Shown: piece by piece, positions 43,957 through 52,791 of the stretch
Layout: each line of letters begins with the position of its first letter
Position numbering within the stretch: the first letter of the stretch is position 1
Source: Promethearchaeota archaeon
GTDB taxonomy: Archaea; Asgardarchaeota; Lokiarchaeia; Sigyniarchaeales; SOKP01
Reading direction: 5' to 3'
NCBI GenBank assembly: GCA_029838195.1
Contig: JALGVJ010000038.1
Span: 1 to 64,000, forward strand
Length of the DNA stretch: 64,000 nt
The notes under the pieces: generated by a model
Seen by the model: only the letters and a program-made list of their open reading frames with translations
Databases searched by the model: none
What the model was told of the DNA's origin: nothing
Program-made: the position numbers and the translations under genes

Positions 43957-45312
43957 ATGTATAAATATAAAGTTTCAATTTTAGGAACCGGTTTTATAGG
44001 ATTATGCAGTGCTGCTTGTTTTGCGCAAAAAGACATCAAGGTTCTAGCATCTACTCATGATGAGACTAAAGCAAATTTAATTAATGAAGGTAAAGCGCCG
44101 TTTTTTGAAGAAAATCTACAAGAAATGATGGATGATATCAAAAAAGAAAAGCCCGACCTACTGCAATGCCTTTTGAATCCCATTCAAGCCGTTGTTGAAA
44201 CCGATATTTCCATGATAACGCAAGGAACCCCGATGAGAAAAGATAAAAGCATAAATTTGAGATATATAGAAAATACTGCTAAAGAAATTGGAGAAGCATT
44301 AAAAAAGAAAAAAGATTATCATCTAATCGTAGTTCGATCTACCGTGGTTCCCGGCACTACTAGAACGTTGGTGGGTAAAACCATAACGGAGGTCTCGGGT
44401 AAGCACCCCGGTGAAGATTTTGGGTTATGCATGCAACCCGAATTTTTAGCTGAAGGGCGTTCCATTCAAGATACGTTATATCCAGATAGAATCATCATTG
44501 GGGAATTTGACAAGCGAAGCGGGGACATGTTACAAGAATTTTATGAATATTTTTATGGTGACCATTTAAAAAACTGCCCCATCTTAAGAATGAATTTAGA
44601 AAGTGCCGAGTTGGTAAAATACGGAAATAATTGTCTTTTATCCACGAAAATTAGTTTTGCTAACGAATTTGCCAATTTCGCTGAATTAGTTCCTAATGTC
44701 GATGTAGTTCAAGTCATGAAAGGAGTGGGATTGGATTATAGAATTAATCCACGTTTTTTAGGGGCGGGTGTAGGATTCGGAGGCTCTTGTTTTCACAAAG
44801 ACGTGAATGCCATTAAAGCCTGGGCAAAATCAAAGGGATATCACTCCAGACTCCTAGAAGCCGTGTTAGAAATTAATGATGATCAAGCCATCCACGTGGT
44901 CGATATCGCAGAACAGTTAGTAGGCTCCCTAAAAGAGAAAAAAATCACGTTATTAGGATTATCTTTTAAACCCGGCACGGATGACATGCGAGAAGCCGCC
45001 AGCATCCGAGTAATCAATGAATTAATAAAACGAGGAGCGACCAACATTATTGGATATGATCCCAAGGCCTTAGAAACCGCAAGAAAAGAATTAGGAGATA
45101 AAATTGATTATGCTAAAAACGTGGAAGAGGCACTACAGAATTCGGAATGCGCTTTCCTCATTACCGAATGGGAGGAATTCAAGCGCCTCACGCCTGAAGA
45201 TTTTTTAAAACACATGAAATCACCAAATCTAATCGACGGTAGGAGAATTTATGATTATGATTTATTTAATTCAAAATTAAACTTCAGGGCTATCGGAAGA
45301 ATTAATCCCTGA
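43957..45312 (+). CDS. UDP-glucose/GDP-mannose 6-dehydrogenase
   Basis: 451 residues. NAD-binding ILGTGFIGLCSAACFA at the N-terminus (the usual Gxxxxx loop is GTGFIG), VRSTVVPGTT in the first domain, PEFLAEGRSIQD, the linker lysine in AELVKYGNNCLLSTKISFANE, and the catalytic cysteine in GVGFGGSCFHKDVNAI (about 272-287). The C-terminal domain has LLGLSFKPGTDDMREA. It oxidises UDP-glucose (or a similar nucleotide sugar) to the uronate for surface glycans or glycosylation. Full length. No glycosyltransferase neighbours. Confidence 0.9.
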   Translation: MYKYKVSILGTGFIGLCSAACFAQKDIKVLASTHDETKANLINEGKAPFFEENLQEMMDDIKKEKPDLLQCLLNPIQAVVETDISMITQGTPMRKDKSINLRYIENTAKEIGEALKKKKDYHLIVVRSTVVPGTTRTLVGKTITEVSGKHPGEDFGLCMQPEFLAEGRSIQDTLYPDRIIIGEFDKRSGDMLQEFYEYFYGDHLKNCPILRMNLESAELVKYGNNCLLSTKISFANEFANFAELVPNVDVVQVMKGVGLDYRINPRFLGAGVGFGGSCFHKDVNAIKAWAKSKGYHSRLLEAVLEINDDQAIHVVDIAEQLVGSLKEKKITLLGLSFKPGTDDMREAASIRVINELIKRGATNIIGYDPKALETARKELGDKIDYAKNVEEALQNSECAFLITEWEEFKRLTPEDFLKHMKSPNLIDGRRIYDYDLFNSKLNFRAIGRINP

Positions 45313-45437
45313 AAAATAATACGCATTTTTTTTTTTCTCTTAACCACATGATTTTATAATATAAAAACATCAATGTTTTAGGTAAAAATGTAGTTACATA
45401 CGTTTAATGTTAAAAAACCAAAAATATTTAACAACAT

Positions 45438-46123
45438 TTATTTTTCTTTCAAAATTTCTCTCAATTTTTCCAACCGTTGAGTTCGACTCAAACTATTTTT
45501 CACGGGATTGAATTTTCCGTATAATTTTTCATGATAAAACGCTTCCCTTGCTTGATAAAAAATTCCTATCACGTATCGGTGAGCCTTGTTGGCAGTAATG
45601 AGTGCTTCTTCTTTAGATTTTGGAATAGTTTTTTGAAATGCCACTTTTTCCCGATATTCTTCCCAAGAATGATATGGAACGGCAGATTGCAATATTTCAA
45701 GGAATGAAAAGCCCTCATATTTAATGGCTTCAATTAAAATGCTAATTAAATGAGTCAGTTCTCCTGAAAACGCTCTCGCAACAAACGTCGCTCCTGCTTC
45801 AATCAACAAGGAAACAGCATTAAATGGTTTTTCAATGCTTCCCTCAGGAGTAGAGGGGCCTTTCCAGCCCGTTTCTGAAAGAGGTGAAAATTGTCCCGTG
45901 GTAAGAGCATTCACGCTATTATCGTGTAAAATAAGCGTCATATCCTGGTTTCTTTTTGCAGCAAATAGAGCATGCGCTAAACCTTCCCCTAAACCATTCC
46001 CGTCTCCCGAAAAAGTAATAACTTTTAATTCGGGATTAGCTATTTTCACGCCCTGGACGAACCCCGCTTTTTTTATTCTTCACCCGCTTTTCCCCCTACT
46101 AAAAAAGTAAATGTCTCTTTCAT
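45438..46123 (-). pseudogene. Deletion-fused remnant of 2-oxoacid:ferredoxin oxidoreductase korA and korB
   Basis: From ATG 46123 the minus strand reads MKETFTFLVGGKAGEE, the start of a KorA-type subunit (GGKAGEG motif), then a stop. Shifting frame, the next codons read IKKAGFVQGVKIANPELKV and continue as FSGDGNGLGEGLAHALFAAK, the thiamine-diphosphate region of KorB. An intact KorB should carry about 80-90 further N-terminal residues with its CPGCG cysteine motif, and KorA should have some 350-550 more residues. So most of korA and the 5' third of korB are gone and the frame is broken. The KorB tail (to 45438) is undisturbed and open for 203 residues. Confidence 0.8.
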
Positions 46124-46390
46124 GGAATCTACCGCCGAAATTTTTCTTTAGATATCAAAAAATTAAGGTGGATTATTAAAAATTTCAATTTCATGTGATA
46201 TTTAGAATTTTACCTCCTTTTAAAAATAATGATTATAAAGACTAGGGCTTACCAGTATTAATAAAGCACTTTTTTACTTCTTGAAATGATTAAGATCTTT
46301 AACCAAGAACCCAATTCAATTAAAAAGAGAGACAAGGATTTAACATTAAATTTTCTAATTAAATCAAATCTAGAGGGTCTTACAAATCAT

Positions 46391-48055
46391 TCATTTTTTT
46401 AAATAAAACAGATTTCTCTCTCGCTTGGCATGATTTTCTAAAGCTTGTAATCCCTTGTAAGTATTCTTACAAAATTTAATGATCTCTTCCCAATCATATT
46501 TTTTCCACGCTTTTCCACTCACGAGGAAGTGAAAACAGTACTTGATGAATCTTTCTCTTAACAATGGAAACTCTTCTTTAGAGGGAATCCCTCTTCGGAA
46601 ATTCATCGCTTCTAACATTATATCGAGGAAATCCGTATCGATTTTTCCTTCCCTCACTAATTTTTTAATTTGATTAGAAATCCACGAAATCGAGGTAAAC
46701 TGAAAGGTATCATCATGAAAAACGCACGTCAAGAATGCAAATTTAAAAATAGCTTTAGTAAATCGCTTCTTGGAAGCTTGCTCGTTTTTTTCCTTAAGAC
46801 TTTCATTTAAATGATAAAGCGCATGTCTTAATAAATCTTCATGGTCGTGGAAAATCGCGTTCATATTGGGAAGCTCTTTCGCAATATTTTGTCCGTAGAA
46901 TTTTACATTATTATAGGGGACGGTTAGATCCAAGAGAGCCCATTTATAGTTAGCCCATGATTCTTTCTTGAATTTCTCCTCATCTTTCAGTCCTTCTAAG
47001 GAATTGAAAAAGAGGTTGATGGTAAGATCCCCAATATTATAATCCTTTTTTCTAACATCCGTCCAATCATGGGTTTTAGGAATCGCTTCAAGATTTTTTA
47101 CAACGCAGATCATGTCAATATCAGTTTTAATCCAATCCTCCGGGAGATATTTATCAAAGAAGCTTCCAATCCCGTGAATGCTAATAATATTATCGGAATA
47201 TTCCTCCACGAGTTTTTTAACGAGGGAGAGAATGATCTTGCACGCATGACCATTCTCACGCATCTCACAGCCTTTCATAAGATCTGAAAGCGATATGGTT
47301 CGCTTTTCTTTCCAATATTCGAGCGCCCATTCCAAATGCTCTCGAGCAGTTTCAGGGTGATATTTGTATAGAAAGACGTGAATGGTACCAAATTGGAGCT
47401 CCAGCTTTTCTTCCTTGAGAAGAAAATTAAAATTCGTGGTATCCAAAATTTTTCGAGGGATCGCTTTCAATTCTTTATTTTTTAATGATTGAGAGCGGGC
47501 TGCTATAATTATTCCATAAAATAAGAGATTTGTATTAAAACCCATTTCATTTAAAATGTGACAATAAATTTGGGCTTGAACTCTTTGATTCTGAAACGTT
47601 TTCATAGTATACTTGCTAAACTTGTATTCAAAAAGGAGAAGGGGTATTCCTCTTTTAAAAATGATCAAATCTGGCTTCCCAATAATGAAAACGTCTTCAA
47701 ATTTCATGAGAAAAAAGGATTCAGCAATTTTTATTTCTTCTGCTTCTAACATTTCTCTAAACATCTCCTCTTGGCTAATAGGAATAGCATCTCCGATTAA
47801 TTTCTCGTGCAAAATCGCACCTATTTCTTGTTCGGGAGTTTTTATTTTACCAAAAAGATGATTGAGTTCTAATCGTATTTCAGAATAAAATTGCTCTGCT
47901 ATATCCGAAACGGATAAAAATGGTAAACCAAATTTTAGGGATGATTTTCCTTGTTTCATGCGATTGATTAATTCCCTCCATAAATTCATCTGCCTTTTTA
48001 AGATTTCTTTCCAAGTAACATAATTTTCCTTGTTTAATTTATTAGGCGTTTTCAA
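46391..48055 (-). CDS. Fusion of Cas4/RecB-like PD-(D/E)XK nuclease with a nucleotidyltransferase domain
   Basis: 554 residues. N-terminal part: LSVSDIAEQFYSEIRLEL (about 48-65) as in Cas4/RecB-like nucleases but with Ser where Cas4 has a cluster Cys, ILHEKL with His83, GKPDLIIF with Asp129, LLFEYKFSK with Glu143 and Lys145, and RVQAQIYCHIL with Gln160. These are motifs I-III plus the QhxxY helix. The middle part has a nucleotidyltransferase motif IGSFFDKYLPEDWIKTDIDM (about 296-315; G-S, 13 residues, D-x-D). A helical C-terminal region follows (DLLRHALYHLNESLKEK onward), perhaps substrate-binding. No known family combines these to my knowledge. It stands alone on the minus strand. A repair or defence role is inferred. 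Confidence 0.72.
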   Translation of the reverse strand: MKTPNKLNKENYVTWKEILKRQMNLWRELINRMKQGKSSLKFGLPFLSVSDIAEQFYSEIRLELNHLFGKIKTPEQEIGAILHEKLIGDAIPISQEEMFREMLEAEEIKIAESFFLMKFEDVFIIGKPDLIIFKRGIPLLLFEYKFSKYTMKTFQNQRVQAQIYCHILNEMGFNTNLLFYGIIIAARSQSLKNKELKAIPRKILDTTNFNFLLKEEKLELQFGTIHVFLYKYHPETAREHLEWALEYWKEKRTISLSDLMKGCEMRENGHACKIILSLVKKLVEEYSDNIISIHGIGSFFDKYLPEDWIKTDIDMICVVKNLEAIPKTHDWTDVRKKDYNIGDLTINLFFNSLEGLKDEEKFKKESWANYKWALLDLTVPYNNVKFYGQNIAKELPNMNAIFHDHEDLLRHALYHLNESLKEKNEQASKKRFTKAIFKFAFLTCVFHDDTFQFTSISWISNQIKKLVREGKIDTDFLDIMLEAMNFRRGIPSKEEFPLLRERFIKYCFHFLVSGKAWKKYDWEEIIKFCKNTYKGLQALENHAKRERNLFYLKK

Positions 48056-48269
48056 ATCGGTTTTTTCTCCTTTTTATCATGTAAAATTTAAGAACCTTTT
48101 TATTTTGGGGTCCTCTACATCAATAATTTTATTTATTAAACACTTTTAGGGTATCTTTTATAATTTTATCATCATGGCTATTTAAATTCATGTCTAAATA
48201 ATAGATCATTTGGTTAACTTTAAATATTAAGTGATATTTATAAAAAATCAAAAAATACGAGGGAAAGAA

Positions 48270-49337
48270 ATGGGATCCACAGGGTCTGAAAAGGAAGAAA
48301 AAATTAAATCCGTAGAAAAAGAAATCCTCTCGACGGAAAATAAATTAAGGGAATTAAAGAATCAATATAAATCTTTAACAGGGCACGTACCTTTAAGAAA
48401 ATTATCGGATCATGATTGGAAATGGACAATTTTTATGGTATTGGGTTTTGAATTCATTTCTTGCATGGTGTATTTATTAGGAATTAGAAAAGCGGGTAGA
48501 GACTTAAATACCGGTATTCCATCCATTTTTTTTAGTACGGATTTTGCCTATTTCGCTATATTATCTTTTTATATCCTTTTCATGGTATTGGTAATCCAAC
48601 CGGAGAAATTAGGAAGCATTCAAACGATTTCTTTATTTCTCGGATTTTGGTGCTTCCATTGGCTAATTTATGATTGGAGCTGGTGGGCAATTCAAGCGGG
48701 ATTTGGAAACATCGGAGATCCCTCTCAATTTTGGGTTACTCCCTTTGGTTTTGATGCCTTGATTCCTGACCCACCCATGTGGCTTTTTTTAACGGAGGCT
48801 TTACTTGGAAGTATCATGGGATTATATACCTTTACCGTGGCTGATTCTTACAAAAAAGTAATTCCTCCGGCTATTTGGTTGTTTGCGATTTATGGAAACG
48901 CCATGATTGGAGCCCAAATAGGTTTAAGTAGGGGCATGATAATATTCACGGGAATAGCTTTAGTTGTTATTGCATTTGCCCTCGCAGGATTTTTCACCTT
49001 CCAAAAAATTAAAAGAAATGATTACCCTTCTTGGTTAAAAAATTTTAATACGCTGAAAAACAAGTTAAAAAGAGAAAATTGGTCCTTAGATCCTCTTAGT
49101 CCTCCCTGTATTCTTATCATTTTAATCATGTTATTTCTCATGCATCTCTTTTTAGTCCTCATCCCCGTAGTGGGGTTGTTTTTGGGAATGATTGCCTGGT
49201 ATTTCCTTCCCTTTTTCATCATCTTATATCATGCTTCTAATGCGCCTAAATATGCTAAGAACAAACGATTAGGGATTATTATATTTTTAATCGCCTTTAT
49301 TGTTATTCTATGGTTGTTTTTTATATTAATTTCTTAA
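48270..49337 (+). CDS. Polytopic membrane protein with N-terminal coiled coil
   Basis: 355 residues from ATG 48270, chosen over the GTG at 48231 because ACGAGGGAAAG directly precedes it. Residues 1-40 are charged and helical (SVEKEILSTENKLRELKNQY), so the N-terminus is cytoplasmic. About nine TM segments follow, with a tryptophan-rich stretch FWCFHWLIYDWSWWAIQAGF around 133-152 and a basic loop KKIKRNDYPSWLKNFNTLKN. No family recognised. Confidence 0.68.
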   Translation: MGSTGSEKEEKIKSVEKEILSTENKLRELKNQYKSLTGHVPLRKLSDHDWKWTIFMVLGFEFISCMVYLLGIRKAGRDLNTGIPSIFFSTDFAYFAILSFYILFMVLVIQPEKLGSIQTISLFLGFWCFHWLIYDWSWWAIQAGFGNIGDPSQFWVTPFGFDALIPDPPMWLFLTEALLGSIMGLYTFTVADSYKKVIPPAIWLFAIYGNAMIGAQIGLSRGMIIFTGIALVVIAFALAGFFTFQKIKRNDYPSWLKNFNTLKNKLKRENWSLDPLSPPCILIILIMLFLMHLFLVLIPVVGLFLGMIAWYFLPFFIILYHASNAPKYAKNKRLGIIIFLIAFIVILWLFFILIS

Positions 49338-49597
49338 TTCTTTTTCAATTTTTTAAATGAAAATTCCAGACAGAATCAAATTAATAAGGCAGAAAATCGT
49401 GGTACTAATTAAAACGATGATGAAACCTTCTTCATGACTCGCTAAAACACCTACTAAATAAAATATAATTGAGAAAAAAATTAATATCAAAACTACAAAG
49501 AATAAAAAGGAATAGGAGGGAATTAATGATCTTTTTTTTTCTCAAAAATGCGGTATCATCATGTTAATTTTAAAATGGGGTTTGATATCGGTCATTA

Positions 49598-49963
49598 TTA
49601 CTTCAAATTCACGGCTTTTTTGATATTACTAATTAAATTTTCAATTGTAAAGGGCTTGTCTTTAAAACAAATTATACCCAAGGCAAAAGCTTCTTTTTTA
49701 ATGGAAGAATCCGCTGAGGTAAAGATAATTTTCGCACTACTATCAAGGGCTAAAATTTCCCTCGTAGCTTCTAAACCGGTTTTTATCGGCATGCGATGAT
49801 CCATTAAGATTACATCCGGTTTTTCAGGATGTTTTTGAAAAAGCTCCAGCGCTTCCATTCCATTACTCGCAATACCAAAAATAGTAAAGCCGTTTAACAA
49901 TAACACTTGCTTGTAAAGAAACTGGAGGGACGCATCGTCCTCAACAATTAAGATAGAAACCAT
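49598..49963 (-). CDS. CheY-like response regulator, receiver domain only
   Basis: 121 residues from MVSILIVEDDASLQ (start at 49963; a longer frame would add 6 residues). Acidic pair EDD at 8-10, phospho-acceptor Asp in VILMDHRMPIKTGLEA (about 53), Thr/Ser in IIFTSADSS, and Lys in FKDKPFTIENL. Output domain absent, so it acts by protein contact. It is a paralogue of the regulator at 52394 (same PFTIE end) and lies downstream of a broken histidine kinase. Confidence 0.88.
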   Translation of the reverse strand: MVSILIVEDDASLQFLYKQVLLLNGFTIFGIASNGMEALELFQKHPEKPDVILMDHRMPIKTGLEATREILALDSSAKIIFTSADSSIKKEAFALGIICFKDKPFTIENLISNIKKAVNLK

Positions 49964-49998
49964 TAAGCCCTCTAAAATCATATTTTAATGTGATTTTA

Positions 49999-50283
49999 TT
50001 AATTTTTTAGTAGTGGTAATTGTATATAAAATTTTCACCCTTTCGAAGGTTCACCTTTAATTCTATCTTCCACCCAAATTTTTCCTTTATAACCATCGAT
50101 GATCATCTTTACTAACAATAATCCAATTCCCATGCCGTGAATTGTACCCTTATCTGTTGTTCCTCTGAGAAAAATGCTTTCTTTTCTCTCATCTTCAATT
50201 CCTTTTCCATTATCCACAAATTCAATTAAAATGCAATCCTCATCGGTTTTTTCTCTTGTAATATTTATTATGAGTTTTAGGTA
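49999..50283 (-). pseudogene. Truncated histidine kinase C-terminus with an in-frame stop
   Basis: The minus strand reads LIINITREKTDEDCILIEF, VDNGKGIEDERKESIFLRGT and GMGIGLLLVKMIIDGYKGK, the N, G1 and G2 boxes of an HATPase domain. After GEPSKG a TGA (50035-50037) replaces the Ser codon found in the paralogue (SKGSKFLILLP), and KFYIQLPLLKN continues to a TAA at 49999. All upstream parts of the kinase are missing: the homology ends where the 91-bp repeat (50275-50365) begins. The intact relative is at 52792-54267. Confidence 0.85.
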
Positions 50284-50365
50284 AGACCATCTTATATTAA
50301 ATTCAAATCATCTATAAATTTGAATGATAATGACCGATAGTAAAGAATGGAGTCCTTATTTCCTT
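50275..50365. repeat. 91-bp direct repeat, left copy (promoter and start of mvhD)
   Basis: The sequence from TTTTAGGTAAGACC to AGTCCTTATTTCCTT matches 54794-54884 with about nine mismatches and no gap (offset 4519). It contains the inverted repeat ATTCAAAT (50301-50308) / ATTTGAAT (50318-50325) and a start ATG for SKEWSPY, the first codons of mvhD. After that the frame leaves the mvhD sequence. Confidence 0.9.
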
Positions 50366-50507
50366 GTTCTTTCCATCTTTTCAATAGTGAAAGAACTCCA
50401 TCAAACGTATAATTAGTAAACTTAATCTGCCTTGGGGATATGCCTTCTTTTTTTTCTCTTAAAATTTTTAATAAAATAACCATGTTCTTAACCTTATCCA
50501 ATCGCAT
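50292..50507 (-). CDS. Small protein, 71 residues, HTH-like, C-terminus formed by the repeat
   Basis: MRLDKVKNMVILLKILREKK then GISPRQIKFTNYTFDGVLSL has the look of a helix-turn-helix unit (ISPRQIKFTNYTFDGV). The last 20 residues or so are translated from antisense of the 91-bp repeat, so the original gene was probably truncated here. Weak call; no ribosome binding site of note. Confidence 0.35.
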   Translation of the reverse strand: MRLDKVKNMVILLKILREKKEGISPRQIKFTNYTFDGVLSLLKRWKEQGNKDSILYYRSLSFKFIDDLNLI

Positions 50508-51095
50508 AAATAAAAAATAATTTAGAGGTATTTAAATGAAAAATCTCAACTTGAAAAATCTCAACTCGAAAAATTCCAACTTGAAAAACTTCAAATAGAA
50601 AAAAATCAACTTAAATTTTAAAGTGAAATCCTTTCAAAAAAATAAAAATAAAAATTAATAATAATGTAAAAAGGCTTTAAAAACCTTAAAAGAATGAAGA
50701 ATTTTTAATCTGGGAAAGAAAAAATCCATTGATAAAATGATTTCATCATTATTCTTAATTTAATGCCTTTATTTTCTTTAAAATCAGGTTTATTAAAGCT
50801 AAATCTTAATTTTAAATTTATTTTTAATATTTACGATTAAGCGAGAGATGTTTTAAAATTTACTAACTATAAATTAAAGATGTAGAAAAGAATCCAATTT
50901 TTGTCAAATTCAAGTTTTTAACAAGGAAAAACATGTTAAATAGTAGAGTTCTTTTAATCAAGTTATATTTTAATTAATTTCACATGGTCTGATAACCTAA
51001 AAAAATAAGTTTAGAAAAAATATTAAAAATAGTGAATATCTCTTGGAGATTCTTTTTAATTTTTTTGGCCTTGAAATGAATTTGATACAAAATCA
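50508..51095. other. AT-rich spacer with short tandem repeats
   Basis: 588 nt without a supportable gene. At 50536-50598 a 15-bp unit of the form TGAAAAATCTCAACT is repeated four to five times with small changes and, read as codons, gives MKNLNLKNLNSKNSNLKNFK. It is probably a slippage-derived repeat, not a gene. Confidence 0.55.
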
Positions 51096-52391
51096 TCATT
51101 TCCCGATATCATTTATAAGAGGGAGCAAAATGCTAATGTCCATTCCTTTTAATTCGTTGTTTTCGATTCTATTTTCAATTAAAATTTGACCATTGAACAA
51201 TTCAAGAATTTTTTTAACGATAAAAAATCTTATTTCTCTACTGGAAAGGTGAGTAATATCTTGGTCATTATTATTATTATTACCAAGATTTAATTTCAAT
51301 AAATCTTCATTGATGCCTTTTCCATTATTGATAAATTCAATTTTTACATTATTTTGGCGATTTTTTTCTAGAATAGTAATTTTGATAAATATCTTAACAA
51401 TTTCATTATTATTATCCACAATAGCATCAATTAGCAAATTCTCAAAAACTTGGTCAATGAAATGATTAGCTCGAATATTATAAAATTCAAAATCATTATC
51501 GATCGAAATCTCTAAATTAATATAATTACATGCCTTCTTAATTTGCTTAATAACCATCCTTAAATTTTCTAAGACATTTATCCTATAGAAAAATTCGTTT
51601 TCTAATTCTAATGAACTAATTATATTTAAATTCGAAATAAGATTAAAACCTTTTAAAGCTTGCTTTTCATGAATAACTTTAGCCTTTCCTATAATTTGAT
51701 CAAGTTTTTTCTCATATTTGCTAATGGAGTCCATAGTTTGAATTCCTGTAAGAAAATTTTGAAATATATTTTTCATGTCATGACCTAATACATTTTGAGA
51801 GAATTGTATCATTTTATTTTTTTTTTGAATAACTTTTAGTGATGATTCTAATGTTTTGGTTGAATACCATATTAAAAATGCAATTATAAAATAAGCAATT
51901 AGTGGTATAAAATCAAGAGTGTATTGAAGAAGAAGAAGAGCATAAATTATATTTAGAATAATAACAAGTCCACATGTAAAAAAACTAGATTTTGGTTTTA
52001 ATATAAAACTTGAAATAATAATAGGTATGGAATAAAGCAATAATCCCCGCCCTTTAATAAGATTTTCTAAAGTATCAATAATTGAGATAATTAAAATAAC
52101 TATAAAAATGAAACAATAAGCGACAATTTTTGTTTTTTGAGCAACATTATTTATTAAGAAAAGAATAAAACTTGAAATAAAAAACGATATAATTCCAATT
52201 ACCACAAAAAATGTGTATTCTTCAAAAGTAGTATTAAATATCAATAATAAGATATTTTTTAATTCAAAAATAAGAAGTAAAATGCCAAATACCATTAATG
52301 AGAGCAAGAAAAGATTTAGAGTTTTTCTTTTTCTTACTGATTCAGAATCTCTTAGATTTATTTTAAAATACGATGCTATTTTTTTCATCAA
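51096..52391 (-). CDS. Membrane-bound sensor histidine kinase
   Basis: 431 residues. Six hydrophobic segments in the first 190 residues form a membrane sensor (for example LLSLMVFGILLLIFEL and FFVVIGIISFFISSFILFLI). A dimerisation helix with phospho-acceptor His follows in VLGHDMKNIFQNFL (about 204), then an HATPase with DQVFENLLIDAIVDNN (N box) and IEFINNGKGINEDLLKLNLG (G1). The G2 box (normally GxGxG) is replaced by SSREIRFFIVKKILE, a departure from the family that may lower ATP binding. The gene starts 2 nt after the response regulator at 52394-52759 on the same transcript. Confidence 0.85.
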   Translation of the reverse strand: MMKKIASYFKINLRDSESVRKRKTLNLFLLSLMVFGILLLIFELKNILLLIFNTTFEEYTFFVVIGIISFFISSFILFLINNVAQKTKIVAYCFIFIVILIISIIDTLENLIKGRGLLLYSIPIIISSFILKPKSSFFTCGLVIILNIIYALLLLQYTLDFIPLIAYFIIAFLIWYSTKTLESSLKVIQKKNKMIQFSQNVLGHDMKNIFQNFLTGIQTMDSISKYEKKLDQIIGKAKVIHEKQALKGFNLISNLNIISSLELENEFFYRINVLENLRMVIKQIKKACNYINLEISIDNDFEFYNIRANHFIDQVFENLLIDAIVDNNNEIVKIFIKITILEKNRQNNVKIEFINNGKGINEDLLKLNLGNNNNNDQDITHLSSREIRFFIVKKILELFNGQILIENRIENNELKGMDISILLPLINDIGK

Positions 52392-52393
52392 AA

Positions 52394-52759
52394 TTACTTA
52401 TTACTTATTACTTTTTTGATATTTTTTATTAAATGTTCAATTGTAAAGGGTTTATCCATAAAACTACAAGCTCCAAGTTCAAGAGTATCCTCATAAATTG
52501 TTTTATCAGCAGTTGTAAAAATTATTTTAGCTTTTTTATCGATCGATAATATTTCCCTAGAAGCTTCTAATCCGTTTTTTACTGGCATTCGATGGTCCAT
52601 TAAAATCACGTCTGGTTTCTTATTACTTCTCTTGAATATTTCCACTGCCTCTTCTCCATTATTAGCAATGCCAAAAATTTCAAATCCATTAATTTCCAAT
52701 ACTTGCTTATAAAAAACTTGAAGACCCTCATCATCTTCAACTATAAAAACCGAAACCAT
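52394..52759 (-). CDS. CheY-like response regulator
   Basis: 121 residues. Acidic pocket VEDDEGLQ at 7-14, phospho-acceptor in VILMDHRMPVKNGLEAS (about Asp53), IIFTTADKT, and SFMDKPFTIEHL with the conserved Lys. Receiver domain alone. It lies between two histidine kinase genes, so it may take phosphate from both. Confidence 0.9.
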   Translation of the reverse strand: MVSVFIVEDDEGLQVFYKQVLEINGFEIFGIANNGEEAVEIFKRSNKKPDVILMDHRMPVKNGLEASREILSIDKKAKIIFTTADKTIYEDTLELGACSFMDKPFTIEHLIKNIKKVISNK

Positions 52760-52791
52760 AAATTGTCCTATCAGACTTTTTTAATATCTCT

